Source: Dokdonia donghaensis DSW-1
GTDB taxonomy: Bacteria > Bacteroidota > Bacteroidia > Flavobacteriales > Flavobacteriaceae
Reading direction: 5' to 3'
DNA: 64,000 bases
NCBI RefSeq assembly: GCF_001653755.1
Contig: NZ_CP015125.1
Location: 3,109,501-3,173,500 of the forward strand
A program made the position numbers and the translations under genes. Below, in pieces: positions 33,463-41,586 of this stretch. Below the pieces are notes generated by a model, which saw only the letters and a list, made by a program, of their open reading frames with translations, was not told the DNA's origin and ran no database searches. Position 1 is the stretch's first letter; every line of letters begins with the position of its first letter.

Positions 33463-35343
33463 TTATTTAAATTTTCTATCAAGATCATCACCTGTGATGG
33501 TGATAAATGTTTTCTTGTTAGTAGGCGATATACTAGGTTCTTTACAAGCAAAGAGACTATTTACTAAGTGTTCTCTAGAAAGGCTATCTAGCGTCTCCCC
33601 TCCTTTTACCGCGAGGCTTTTTGCCATACTCTTTGCAAGTGTGTCTGTCTGGCTAAAACCGCTGTCTGGCACTTCGTTTTCTAAATCACTGAGCAATTGA
33701 TCTATAACAACTGGTACTTGACTTTCTGTTATAGAAGTAGGGATACCATTTATTTCTAAAATATCTCCGCTTATGAGACCAAAGATAAAGCCTGTATTCT
33801 CCAGTCCTTCTTTAAGCTCTTCTATTAAAGCAAGCTCTGTTGTAGAGTATGTAAGCGTTAAGGGAAATAACAATTGCTGGCTCACAGATTCCTTTACCGT
33901 TATATTACGTAAAAACTCTTCATACAGCACGCGTTGATGCGCCTTATGTTGATCTATGATCACCATACCACTCTTTATGGTACTTACTATGTATTTCTTA
34001 TTGAGTTGATATGTAGAGGACTCGTCTTGACTTCCTGCTGTTGCGGTTATTGGTGCGGCTGCTTTTGTATTAAGACCGCTCTCAAACATATTACCCGTGC
34101 TCACTTCCTTCTCAAAAGTCACGGTACTACCTGCAGTTGCTTGCGACTCCATTCCTTCATACATCTTCTCCCAGCCTGTTACATCTGGCTTCTCATAGTC
34201 GGGGCGCTGTGCTCCTCTTTTTGGCGCAGGGACGCTCTCAAAGGGATTAAAAGTGCGATCTACCTCAATCTTAGGAGTTACTACTCCTTTATTTTTGTAA
34301 TCATAAGGAGTATCGAGTTCGCTATCTCTATTAAAATCAAGCACAGGTGCAATACTAAACTGGCCTAAGCTATGCTTTATGGTGCTACGTAACATCGCGT
34401 ATAAAGCGTGCTCATCGTCAAATTTTATTTCGGTCTTTGTAGGGTGTATATTTATATCAATTGTAGCTGGGTCTACCTTGAGGTATAAAAAATAACTTGC
34501 TCTCGCTCTATCTGGAAGTAGTCCATCAAAGGCAGCCGTTACTGCGTGATTTAAGTAAGCACTTTTTATAAATCGATCATTTACAAAGAAAAACTGCTCA
34601 CCACGTGTCTTTTTTGAAAACTCAGGTTTTACTACAAACCCATTTATGGTAAGTATATCTGTCTCTTCTTGTACGGGAACTAGCTTCTCATTAGTCTTCC
34701 CGCCAAAAATGGCAACAATGCGTTGTTTTAAATTACCCTTAGGTAATTGAAAAAGCTCTCCCTCATTATGATACATTGCAAAAGCAATATCAGGGTGTGC
34801 TAGTGCCACGCGCTGAAACTCATCTATCACGTGACGTAACTCAACGCTATTTGATTTTAAAAAATTGCGACGTGCTGGTATATTAAAAAATAGATTCTTT
34901 ACCGCAAGTGAGGTGCCCTTAGGCGTTGCACAAACCTCTTGGGTAATAATCTTACTACCTTCTATCTCTATATGCGTACCCACCTCTGCTCCTTCTGGGC
35001 GCGTCTTAAGTGCCACGTGAGCGACGGCCGCTATAGAGGCAAGCGCCTCTCCTCTAAAACCTTTTGTATTGAGGTTAAATAAATCATCTGCCGTGGTAAT
35101 TTTTGAGGTAGCGTGACGTTCAAAACTCATACGAGCATCTGTATCACTCATACCCTTACCATCATCTATAATCTGGATGAGTGTCTTACCTGCATCTTTT
35201 ACGATAAGCTTTATAGAAGATGCTCCTGCGTCTATGGCATTTTCTAGTAATTCTTTAACCACAGACGCTGGGCGTTGCACAACTTCTCCCGCAGCGATCT
35301 GGTTTGCTACGTGATCGGGTAAGAGTTTAATAATGTCTGCCAT
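33463..35343 (-). CDS. mutL: DNA mismatch repair protein MutL
   Basis: The 626-residue protein has the GHKL ATPase N-terminus: ELLENAIDAG at 31-40, DDGKGM near 60, KGFRGEALASIA near 93, and the second ATPase region with FFFVNDRFIKSAYLNHA. The C-terminal dimerisation domain is present. The endonuclease-type motif DQHA-x2-E-x4-E is altered: here it reads DQHKAHQRVLYEE, with Gln at the metal-binding Glu, so nicking activity is doubtful. It is followed by two rhomboid genes and the EEP protein in one operon, an order I take to be conserved in Flavobacteria. There is no MutH gene in the window. Confidence 0.95.
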   Translation of the reverse strand: MADIIKLLPDHVANQIAAGEVVQRPASVVKELLENAIDAGASSIKLIVKDAGKTLIQIIDDGKGMSDTDARMSFERHATSKITTADDLFNLNTKGFRGEALASIAAVAHVALKTRPEGAEVGTHIEIEGSKIITQEVCATPKGTSLAVKNLFFNIPARRNFLKSNSVELRHVIDEFQRVALAHPDIAFAMYHNEGELFQLPKGNLKQRIVAIFGGKTNEKLVPVQEETDILTINGFVVKPEFSKKTRGEQFFFVNDRFIKSAYLNHAVTAAFDGLLPDRARASYFLYLKVDPATIDINIHPTKTEIKFDDEHALYAMLRSTIKHSLGQFSIAPVLDFNRDSELDTPYDYKNKGVVTPKIEVDRTFNPFESVPAPKRGAQRPDYEKPDVTGWEKMYEGMESQATAGSTVTFEKEVSTGNMFESGLNTKAAAPITATAGSQDESSTYQLNKKYIVSTIKSGMVIIDQHKAHQRVLYEEFLRNITVKESVSQQLLFPLTLTYSTTELALIEELKEGLENTGFIFGLISGDILEINGIPTSITESQVPVVIDQLLSDLENEVPDSGFSQTDTLAKSMAKSLAVKGGETLDSLSREHLVNSLFACKEPSISPTNKKTFITITGDDLDRKFK

Positions 35344-35357
35344 TGCGACCTACTACT

Positions 35358-35645
35358 TTATAGAGGGTTGGTAAAGATGGATAAATCAAAATCTATTATC
35401 CAGAGAAAGAGAAATATTAAAATGAGTACGATAAAAAATATAGTGCGGTTGTAACCTCCCTTTCGGCTTTCTTGAAGTTCATCCCAGGCGGTTGTAAACT
35501 TTTTCTTTAAACCTTTATTATAAGTTAAGGTTTTACGGTGCTCATCAAAGCGCCCTTCAATCTTAAAAGGACTCCCTTCTTTCTCGCTATTGTAATAGCG
35601 AGGCTCGTAGCTATACTTCTTATTTGTGCGTTTTACAAATCCCAT
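35358..35645 (-). CDS. Small membrane protein, unknown function
   Basis: The 95-residue protein starts MGFVKRTNKK, has a basic soluble half (about 1-65) and one membrane helix (about 70-90; NRTIFFIVLILIFLFLWIIDFD). It is conserved next to mutL and ribH in related genomes as far as I can judge from the family layout, but I do not know its function. It resembles the gene at 4296 in start (MGF) and layout. It is the first gene of the operon with mutL, 14 bases ahead. Confidence 0.65.
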   Translation of the reverse strand: MGFVKRTNKKYSYEPRYYNSEKEGSPFKIEGRFDEHRKTLTYNKGLKKKFTTAWDELQESRKGGYNRTIFFIVLILIFLFLWIIDFDLSIFTNPL

Positions 35646-35658
35646 AATATTGTTATTT

Positions 35659-35677
35659 CAAATATACGATTTCGTAT
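35659..35677 (-). promoter_or_regulatory. Promoter and dyad of the mutL operon
   Basis: Minus-strand TATATTTG (35659-35666) is a perfect -7 box, 13 bases before the ATG. It overlaps a perfect inverted repeat ATACGA-TT-TCGTAT (35664-35677), a possible operator. Confidence 0.6.
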
Positions 35678-35738
35678 CCAAAAAGCATACCGAATTTGCG
35701 CTCGCTATGCGTTAAAGAGATTTGTTTTATGGGATAAG

Positions 35739-35758
35739 TACGCTTTCGCGAAAGCGTA
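35739..35758. repeat. Iterated palindrome, copy 13 (full 20-mer, intergenic)
   Basis: Perfect 20-mer, 13 bases past the ribH stop codon on the minus strand and upstream of the mutL operon promoter. Confidence 0.95.
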
Positions 35759-35771
35759 AAACTACTACGTA

Positions 35772-36269
35772 TTAAAACTTTGCGTCTTTACGTAATTGTG
35801 CCATTTTTATAGCTGCTATAGCGGCTTCTGTACCTTTATTACCGTGCTCACCACCACTACGAGCTCTAGATTGCTCGATATTATTATCTGTAAGCACACA
35901 GAAAATAACAGGAATATCTTGCTGAATGTTAAGGTCTTTAATGCCTTGAGTAACTCCCTCACAAACAAAGTCAAAATGCTTTGTCTCACCTTGTATCACA
36001 GTACCTATGACGATAACAGCATCTAGCATATCATAGGCTTGTGTCATTTTTTTTGCTCCGTAAATGAGTTCAAAAGCGCCTGGCACGTTCCAGCGCACAA
36101 TGTTATCGTTTATAGCGCCACAATCTTTGAGCGCATCAAACGCTCCTTGAAAAAGTCCTTCTGTTATCTCACCATTCCACTCAGAAACAACAATCCCAAA
36201 CTTGAAGTCTTTCGAGTTTGGGATGGTTGTTTTATCATAGACAGAGAGGTTGTTACCTACTGTTGCCAT
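35772..36269 (-). CDS. ribH: 6,7-dimethyl-8-ribityllumazine synthase
   Basis: RibH condenses the pyrimidine from RibD with dihydroxybutanone phosphate to make lumazine, the last but one step of riboflavin synthesis. The 165-residue protein has VIVIGTVIQGETKHFDFV (catalytic His, about 85-102) and VPGAFELIYGAKKM earlier, the usual substrate loops. It forms 60-mer or pentamer shells. It is 62 bases from the TPR gene, and its partner ribD lies at 2.2 kb. Confidence 0.95.
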   Translation of the reverse strand: MATVGNNLSVYDKTTIPNSKDFKFGIVVSEWNGEITEGLFQGAFDALKDCGAINDNIVRWNVPGAFELIYGAKKMTQAYDMLDAVIVIGTVIQGETKHFDFVCEGVTQGIKDLNIQQDIPVIFCVLTDNNIEQSRARSGGEHGNKGTEAAIAAIKMAQLRKDAKF

Positions 36270-36332
36270 AATATTATGTTTTAAAAGTTATACCTTAAAG
36301 TTACGATATACTTTAAGAATATGACCTCTTAA

Positions 36333-37118
36333 TTAATTTCCTGCTTGTGCTTGACCTAGATATAGATCTACCTGCGCAGCATAGTCTGACGTTGCATACT
36401 CTTCTTTTACCTGTGTAAGGTACTTTACAGCTGCATCATTTTTACCTAGCTCTATAGCTGTCACACCCGCTTTAAATAAGAAACGTGGTGTTGTAAAATC
36501 GTTTGCATTAAGTCCTGCTGCCTTCTCATAGTATCCTAGAGCCTCTTCTGGTTGACCTAGTTGCATAAATGCATCACCTATCGCTCCTTTTGCAAGCGGC
36601 GCAAGCATCTGGTCGTCTGATGAGAAGTCTTGAAGGTGAGAGATTGCCTTCTGGTAATCTTTTACCTCAAGGTAAGACATCCCTGCGTAGTAGTTTGCTA
36701 GGTTTCCTGCTGCAGTACCACCGTAGTTATCTGCCACATCTAGAAGACCGTACTTACCATTCTTACCGTTAAGAGCCACCATATAGAGTGAGTCTTTTAC
36801 AGAAGTATTAGTCGCCTCTAGTGCTGTTGTAAAGCTATCTTGAGCTAGTACAAGCTCATTTGCTGCTTCTGCCTCTGCAGGTTCTGCCACAAATTTATTG
36901 TAAGCTAGATATAATAAAGCGATTACAAGAACACCTACTATAATACCTATTACTGGCTTTTGATTTTTTTCAAACCACTCCTCTGCTTTATTTGCTCCTT
37001 CGTCTAGTGATCCAAAAACCTCTGCAGTTGTACTCTCGCTATCATCTATAAACTCTTCAACTTCTTCCTTTACGGGCTTTGTTTTCGGTTTATATCCTCT
37101 TTTATTATATGTTGCCAT
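36333..37118 (-). CDS. Membrane-anchored tetratricopeptide repeat protein
   Basis: The 261-residue protein has a basic start (NKRGYKPKTKPVKEE), one membrane helix at about 55-75 (PVIGIIVGVLVIALLYLAYN) and then TPR-like helices: SYLEVKDYQKAISHLQDF, GDAFMQLGQPEEALGYYEKA and VTAIELGKNDAAVKYLTQV. The layout is like YfgM, an ancillary protein of the Sec translocon with one helix and periplasmic TPRs. Function as a periplasmic chaperone is an inference. It is divergent from recF, with 143 bases between starts. Confidence 0.85.
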   Translation of the reverse strand: MATYNKRGYKPKTKPVKEEVEEFIDDSESTTAEVFGSLDEGANKAEEWFEKNQKPVIGIIVGVLVIALLYLAYNKFVAEPAEAEAANELVLAQDSFTTALEATNTSVKDSLYMVALNGKNGKYGLLDVADNYGGTAAGNLANYYAGMSYLEVKDYQKAISHLQDFSSDDQMLAPLAKGAIGDAFMQLGQPEEALGYYEKAAGLNANDFTTPRFLFKAGVTAIELGKNDAAVKYLTQVKEEYATSDYAAQVDLYLGQAQAGN

Positions 37119-37140
37119 ATTTCGTCGTTTATTAGTCGGG

Positions 37141-37148
37141 CAAAAATA
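37141..37148 (-). promoter_or_regulatory. Possible -7 box of the TPR gene
   Basis: Minus-strand TATTTTTG fits TAnnTTTG, 22 bases before the ATG. No -33 TTG is visible. Confidence 0.45.
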
Positions 37149-37157
37149 TAATATTTA

Positions 37158-37192
37158 TTGAATTATGAAAGGGAAATTAATGCTTAATTTTG
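37158..37192 (+). promoter_or_regulatory. Promoter of recF (TTG-N24-TAATTTTG)
   Basis: TTG at 37158-37160 and perfect TAATTTTG at 37185-37192 are 24 bases apart, one base longer than the usual range. The leader of about 60 bases contains the next palindrome copy. Confidence 0.6.
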
Positions 37193-37226
37193 AAGACCTA
37201 ATAAGCAATATTACTAGATGTTTACC

Positions 37227-37240
37227 GCTTTCGCGAAAGC
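37227..37240. repeat. Iterated palindrome, copy 14 (recF leader)
   Basis: Perfect core 21 bases before the recF ATG, inside the predicted transcript. Confidence 0.95.
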
Positions 37241-37261
37241 GCGCCACACCTACCCCACCCT

Positions 37262-38353
37262 ATGATCTTAAAATCGCTCTCTCTTATTAACTATAAAAAC
37301 TTTGAGTCAAAGGCCTTTACCTTTGATGCAAAAATTAATTGTTTTGTTGGAAATAACGGCGTGGGGAAGACAAATGTGCTCGATGCGATTTACCACCTTT
37401 CTTTTGGAAAAAGCTACTTCAATCCCGTCACAAGTCAAAACATAAACCACAATGCAGACTTCTTTGTAATAGATGGTTTATATAAAAAAGAAGAACGAGA
37501 TGAGAAGGTTGTAGTAAGTGCAAAAAAAGGCCAGAAAAAGGTCATAAAACGCAATGCAAAAATATATGACCGCTTTGCAGACCACATAGGGTTTTTACCG
37601 CTGGTTATTATCTCTCCGGCAGATAGAGACCTCATCACAGAAGGGAGTGACACCCGCCGTAAATTTATAGATGGCGTGATCTCACAAAGTGACAAAAGCT
37701 ACCTTTCTGACCTACTGGGTTACTCAAAAATACTGTCGCAACGTAACGCCCTGCTTAAGTACTTTGCAGCAAATAATACATTTAATGCAGATACACTTGC
37801 TGTATACAACGAGCAACTAGAAGGTTTTGGGACGCCTATTTTTGAAAAAAGACAACAATTTTTAGAACGCTTTGCACCTATCTTTAACGAGCGTTACAAA
37901 GCCATAAGTGGCGATACAGAAAATGTAACCCTTACTTATAACAGCTCACTGAGCACAATGCCGCTCAAGCACTCTCTTACTAATGCGCTAGCAAAAGACC
38001 GCTCTTTACAATACACAAGTGTAGGGATACACAAAGACGACTTACAGTTTGAGATAAATGGCCACCCGGTAAAGAAATTTGGCAGTCAGGGACAGCAGAA
38101 ATCATACCTCATCGCACTCAAGCTCGCGCAGTTTGATTTTATAAAACAAGAAAGTGGCACAACACCGCTACTTTTACTCGATGATATTTTTGACAAGCTA
38201 GATGAAAACCGTGTGCAACATATCATTGAGCTTGTAAACACAAACGACTTTGGGCAATTGTTTATAAGCGACACTCACCCCGAGCGCACAGAAAATGTGG
38301 TAAAAAAAATACACCAGAGTTATGAGCTTTTTCATCTCGAACGAGCACAATAA
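37262..38353 (+). CDS. recF: DNA replication/repair protein RecF
   Basis: RecF is an SMC-like ATPase that loads RecA on gapped DNA with RecO and RecR. The 363-residue protein has the Walker A VGNNGVGKTNVLDAI at about 29-43, the signature region GSQGQQKSYLIALKL near 280 (family consensus S-x-G-Q-x-x-x), and Walker B PLLLLDDIFDKLDENR near 305. It starts a plus-strand run with the lipocalin-like lipoprotein and DUF721 genes, a flavobacterial arrangement. Confidence 0.95.
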   Translation: MILKSLSLINYKNFESKAFTFDAKINCFVGNNGVGKTNVLDAIYHLSFGKSYFNPVTSQNINHNADFFVIDGLYKKEERDEKVVVSAKKGQKKVIKRNAKIYDRFADHIGFLPLVIISPADRDLITEGSDTRRKFIDGVISQSDKSYLSDLLGYSKILSQRNALLKYFAANNTFNADTLAVYNEQLEGFGTPIFEKRQQFLERFAPIFNERYKAISGDTENVTLTYNSSLSTMPLKHSLTNALAKDRSLQYTSVGIHKDDLQFEINGHPVKKFGSQGQQKSYLIALKLAQFDFIKQESGTTPLLLLDDIFDKLDENRVQHIIELVNTNDFGQLFISDTHPERTENVVKKIHQSYELFHLERAQ

Positions 38354-38400
38354 GCTGTTGTTTTATCGTAATTTGCAGTACTCATTATTAAAACACTTAC

Positions 38401-38817
38401 GTGAAAAAACTAGTTTACACCCTTATCGCCCTCCTCATTTTGAGCTGTAGCTCATCACCTCAAGAAAAACTTGCAAACATAAGCGGTTACTGGGAAATTG
38501 CCAGTATAGAGATGCCAGACGGCACCACAAGAACCTATGGAATGAGTCAAAATATTGACTTTTTTGAAATAAATGAAGACGGCACTGGCGTACGTAAAAA
38601 AGTACAACCTAATGCACTAGGAGAGTTTATTACCTCAAACGATAGCGAGAACATCAATACAATTATAGAAGATGATATCCTTATACTATCATACACCACA
38701 GCTCTAGACAACTGGCAAGAAACTGTAAAAAAAGCGAGCAAAGAAGAGCTCATTCTTATTAATAAAGACGATATTATCTATAAATACCGTAGATATCAAC
38801 CCCTTATCATAGAGTAA
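38401..38817 (+). CDS. Lipocalin-like lipoprotein
   Basis: The 138-residue protein starts at GTG 38401 with a lipoprotein signal (LIALLILSCSSS, Cys at about 16). The mature part fits the small lipocalin-like family of Bacteroidetes: a start ISGYWEIASIEMPDG, short strands through KDDIIYKYRRY. Function is unknown. It is 47 bases after recF and overlaps the DUF721 start by one base (TAATG). Confidence 0.75.
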   Translation: MKKLVYTLIALLILSCSSSPQEKLANISGYWEIASIEMPDGTTRTYGMSQNIDFFEINEDGTGVRKKVQPNALGEFITSNDSENINTIIEDDILILSYTTALDNWQETVKKASKEELILINKDDIIYKYRRYQPLIIE

Positions 38818-39110
38818 TGGCAAAAAGAAACGCAGACCCAATTTCTATAAGTCAAGCGCTGGGAGAATTTGTAGAAAAAAACAAACTAAGCAAAGGTATG
38901 GACAAAGTAGATGTCACAGCCGCTTGGTACAAGCTCAATCCAGCATTTGAGACGTATACTACTTCTATACGTTTTGACAGAGAGACACTCTTTGTAAACC
39001 TAAGCTCTTCTGTTTTTAGGGAAGAACTTTCTTATGGTAAAGAAAAAATACGCACAATGCTTAATGAGGAATTAGGCCGTGAGGTTATAAAAAAACTCAT
39101 CTTGAGATAA
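38817..39110 (+). CDS. DUF721 family protein
   Basis: The 97-residue protein matches DUF721 (DciA-like), small basic proteins with a KH-like fold: ALGEFVEKNKL, then VTAAWYKLNPAFETYT, then LFVNLSSSVFREELSYGKEKI and VIKKLILR. In other bacteria DciA loads replicative helicase DnaB. Next to RecF this fits a replication role, but Bacteroidetes members are untested. A terminator follows. Confidence 0.85.
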   Translation: MAKRNADPISISQALGEFVEKNKLSKGMDKVDVTAAWYKLNPAFETYTTSIRFDRETLFVNLSSSVFREELSYGKEKIRTMLNEELGREVIKKLILR

Positions 39111-39131
39111 CAACAAGCTACATTCTAGCAT

Positions 39132-39164
39132 AAAAAAATGCGAGACTATTGTCTCGCATTTTTT
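39132..39164. terminator. Bidirectional terminator
   Basis: Arms AATGCGAGAC and GTCTCGCATT around TATT with A- and T-runs; serves DUF721 and the convergent argS gene. Confidence 0.92.
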
Positions 39165-39188
39165 GTTTCCTATTTCCAGTACTAAGGA

Positions 39189-40967
39189 CTACATACGCTC
39201 TGGCACATCTATTCCTAATAATCCAAAGGCGCTCTCTATTACCTGCCCTACTTCTTTACTAAGCGCTACTCTAAAGCTCTGGTCTGCCACATTATCTGTA
39301 CCCAGAATCTGCACCTGCTGGAAGAATGAGTTGTACTCTTTTACCAAGTCATAAGTATAGTTTGCAATAATAGCTGGGCTCTTCTGGGCCGCGGCAAGCT
39401 GTATGGTTGCAGGATATTCTTGTACTAGTTTAATAAGTTCCTTTTCTTTAGGATGTAAATCTCTTGCTCCCTCTACAGTTGCAGGTACATTGAGCTCTTT
39501 AGCTTTGCGCAGTATAGCTTGTATACGCACATACGTATATTGTATAAATGGCCCTGTATTTCCTTGAAAATCTACAGACTCCTTAGGGTCAAAAAGAATT
39601 CTCTTTTTTGGATCTACTTTAAGAATGTAGTACTTAAGAGCTCCCAGGCCTATTGTTTTATATAACGCCTTCTTCTCCTCATCTGTATACCCGTCTAGTT
39701 TACCTAGCTCCTCAGAGATTTCTCCAGCGGTAGCAGCTACTTCATTTATAAGATCATCTGCATCTACTACGGTACCTTCACGAGACTTCATCTTTCCAGA
39801 AGGAAGATCTACCATACCATAACTAAGGTGAAAAAGATTTTCTGCCCAGTCGTATCCTAGCTTTTTAAGTATTAAGAATAACACTTGAAAGTGATAATCT
39901 TGCTCGTTTCCTACTGTGTAAATCATACCACCAACATCTGGATGGTCTTTTACACGTTGTATCGCAGTACCTATATCTTGCGTCATATATACTGCAGTAC
40001 CATCTGCACGCAATACAATCTTTCTATCTAGACCATCTTCTGTAAGGTCACACCATACAGAGCCGTCTGGATCTTTTTCAAAAACGCCCTTTTTAAGACC
40101 TTCTTCTATATTGTCTTTTCCTAGTAGGTAGGTGTTACTCTCGTAGTAGTAACTATCAAAATCTACTCCTATATTTTTATAGGTTACTTCAAAACCGTCA
40201 TACACCCAATGGTTCATTTTTTTCCATAGCGCGACAGTCTCTGCATCTCCAGCTTCCCACTTGCGTAGCATTTCTTGGGCCTCGAGCAATAAAGGAGCCT
40301 CTTTTTTTGCTTCCTCCTCGCTCTTACCTTGAGCAACGAGGGCAGCTACTTCTTTCTTATATTCTTTATCAAACTTTACGTAGTAATTACCGACTAATTT
40401 ATCTCCTTTAAGACCTGTAGACTCCGGAGTCTCACCTTTACCATAACGCTCCCAAGCCAGCATAGACTTACAGATATGAATCCCACGGTCATTAATGATT
40501 TGGGTTTTATAAACTTTAGAGCCTGCTGCCTTAATAATTTCTGACACAGAGTATCCTAATAACACGTTACGTACGTGACCTAGGTGAAGTGGCTTATTTG
40601 TGTTAGGCGAAGAGTATTCTACCATTACCGCTTTACCGGCTTCTGGTGTTTTTCCAAAATTTTCGGTGGCTTGTATCTCTGCAAAGGCGTTCATATAAAA
40701 CGCATCTGCCACTACTAAGTTTAAGAAACCTTTTACTACATTAAAAGCAGTAATCTCTTCAACTTGTGCTACAAGGTACTCACCTATTTGTGTCCCTATC
40801 TGTACAGGGTTTCCTTTTACAACACGTAGCATAGGGAAAACCACTACTGTGATATCTCCTTCAAATTCTTTGCGAGTTGCTTGAAATTCGACAGCTGGGA
40901 GTTCAGCTTTATAAATTTCGGCAACAGCGGCTTTTACGTGAGTTTCTATAGTAGATTGTAACGACAT
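39189..40967 (-). CDS. argS: Arginyl-tRNA synthetase
   Basis: The 592-residue class I synthetase attaches Arg to tRNA(Arg). It has the HIGH-type site in NTNKPLHLGHVRN (about 122-134), the KMSKS-like site in SGKMKSREGTV (about 392-402) and the C-terminal DALR anticodon domain. The start is the ATG at 40967 (MSLQSTIETHV), as in homologues. A longer frame to 41048 would read through a palindrome copy and adds a peptide with no family match. No tRNA gene is nearby. Confidence 0.95.
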   Translation of the reverse strand: MSLQSTIETHVKAAVAEIYKAELPAVEFQATRKEFEGDITVVVFPMLRVVKGNPVQIGTQIGEYLVAQVEEITAFNVVKGFLNLVVADAFYMNAFAEIQATENFGKTPEAGKAVMVEYSSPNTNKPLHLGHVRNVLLGYSVSEIIKAAGSKVYKTQIINDRGIHICKSMLAWERYGKGETPESTGLKGDKLVGNYYVKFDKEYKKEVAALVAQGKSEEEAKKEAPLLLEAQEMLRKWEAGDAETVALWKKMNHWVYDGFEVTYKNIGVDFDSYYYESNTYLLGKDNIEEGLKKGVFEKDPDGSVWCDLTEDGLDRKIVLRADGTAVYMTQDIGTAIQRVKDHPDVGGMIYTVGNEQDYHFQVLFLILKKLGYDWAENLFHLSYGMVDLPSGKMKSREGTVVDADDLINEVAATAGEISEELGKLDGYTDEEKKALYKTIGLGALKYYILKVDPKKRILFDPKESVDFQGNTGPFIQYTYVRIQAILRKAKELNVPATVEGARDLHPKEKELIKLVQEYPATIQLAAAQKSPAIIANYTYDLVKEYNSFFQQVQILGTDNVADQSFRVALSKEVGQVIESAFGLLGIDVPERM

Positions 40968-41005
40968 AGGATCTTGATAGTTGAAAATATAATGGGACTT
41001 ATTGC

Positions 41006-41019
41006 GCTTTCGCGAAAGC
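41006..41019. repeat. Iterated palindrome, copy 15 (upstream of argS)
   Basis: Perfect core with right extension GTAATTAC, 39 bases before the argS start on the minus strand. The rest of the gap to the next gene (41020-41150) shows no promoter I can support. Confidence 0.95.
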
Positions 41020-41150
41020 GTAATTACAACCACGCCACCGCTACACATATTTAAGTCACAGGGTGTCTAAAAATATGGCACAAATATATGTGAAAATTGA
41101 AAGAGCACATAGGGAAACACTAGCGAAACTCGTATCTTTAAAAGAAAAAA

Positions 41151-41582
41151 ATGCTTCTTAACGTATCTTACAACAATCCTGATGTAAAGCGCAAAATTAA
41201 CGAAGAAGTGGGCGAGCCCTACGGATTGCGTGAGCGCATTAAACAAGGCGGCATAGGTATAGGTCACCTTGTCATTACAGAATCTAGTATACAGATCCAG
41301 AATTTTCTTGCTCTAGATAAATATCGCAATAAGTGCAATATAGAGCTTAGACCCCGTGGTATTATCATAGGTTTTAGAGCCTTACTAGACAGCTATGCGC
41401 TGGTAATTCCCTACTGGAAACTCAACCTTTACAAGGGTCGAGCAGAAGAGTATAGTGTCTATCGCGATAATTATTTTATCAAAATTGAAGCTAAGGCAAA
41501 AGACAAAAAAGTACACAATTTTATGAAGCGTATTCTTGACCAGAAAGCACAGCAATCTCCCACAAACATAGACGACCTGTAA
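41151..41582 (+). CDS. Conserved hypothetical protein
   Basis: I do not recognise this 143-residue soluble protein. It starts MLLNVSYNNPDVK, has a middle region with ELRPRGIIIGFRALLDSYALVIP, and a basic C-terminus. It has no membrane segment or signal peptide. It is four bases ahead of the SDR gene and probably in the same transcript. A PH-like or small alpha/beta fold is possible. Confidence 0.6.
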   Translation: MLLNVSYNNPDVKRKINEEVGEPYGLRERIKQGGIGIGHLVITESSIQIQNFLALDKYRNKCNIELRPRGIIIGFRALLDSYALVIPYWKLNLYKGRAEEYSVYRDNYFIKIEAKAKDKKVHNFMKRILDQKAQQSPTNIDDL

Positions 41583-41586
41583 GATT

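Noticed and set aside
36294..36317. CTTAAAGT...ACTTTAAG dyad upstream of ribH as an FMN riboswitch or operator
   Set aside because: Only 8-base arms, AT-rich, with no riboswitch core; too weak to call.
40968..41048. N-terminal extension of argS through a palindrome
   Set aside because: The peptide (TLSRKRN and so on) has no match in the family, and homologues begin at MSLQST-type starts.
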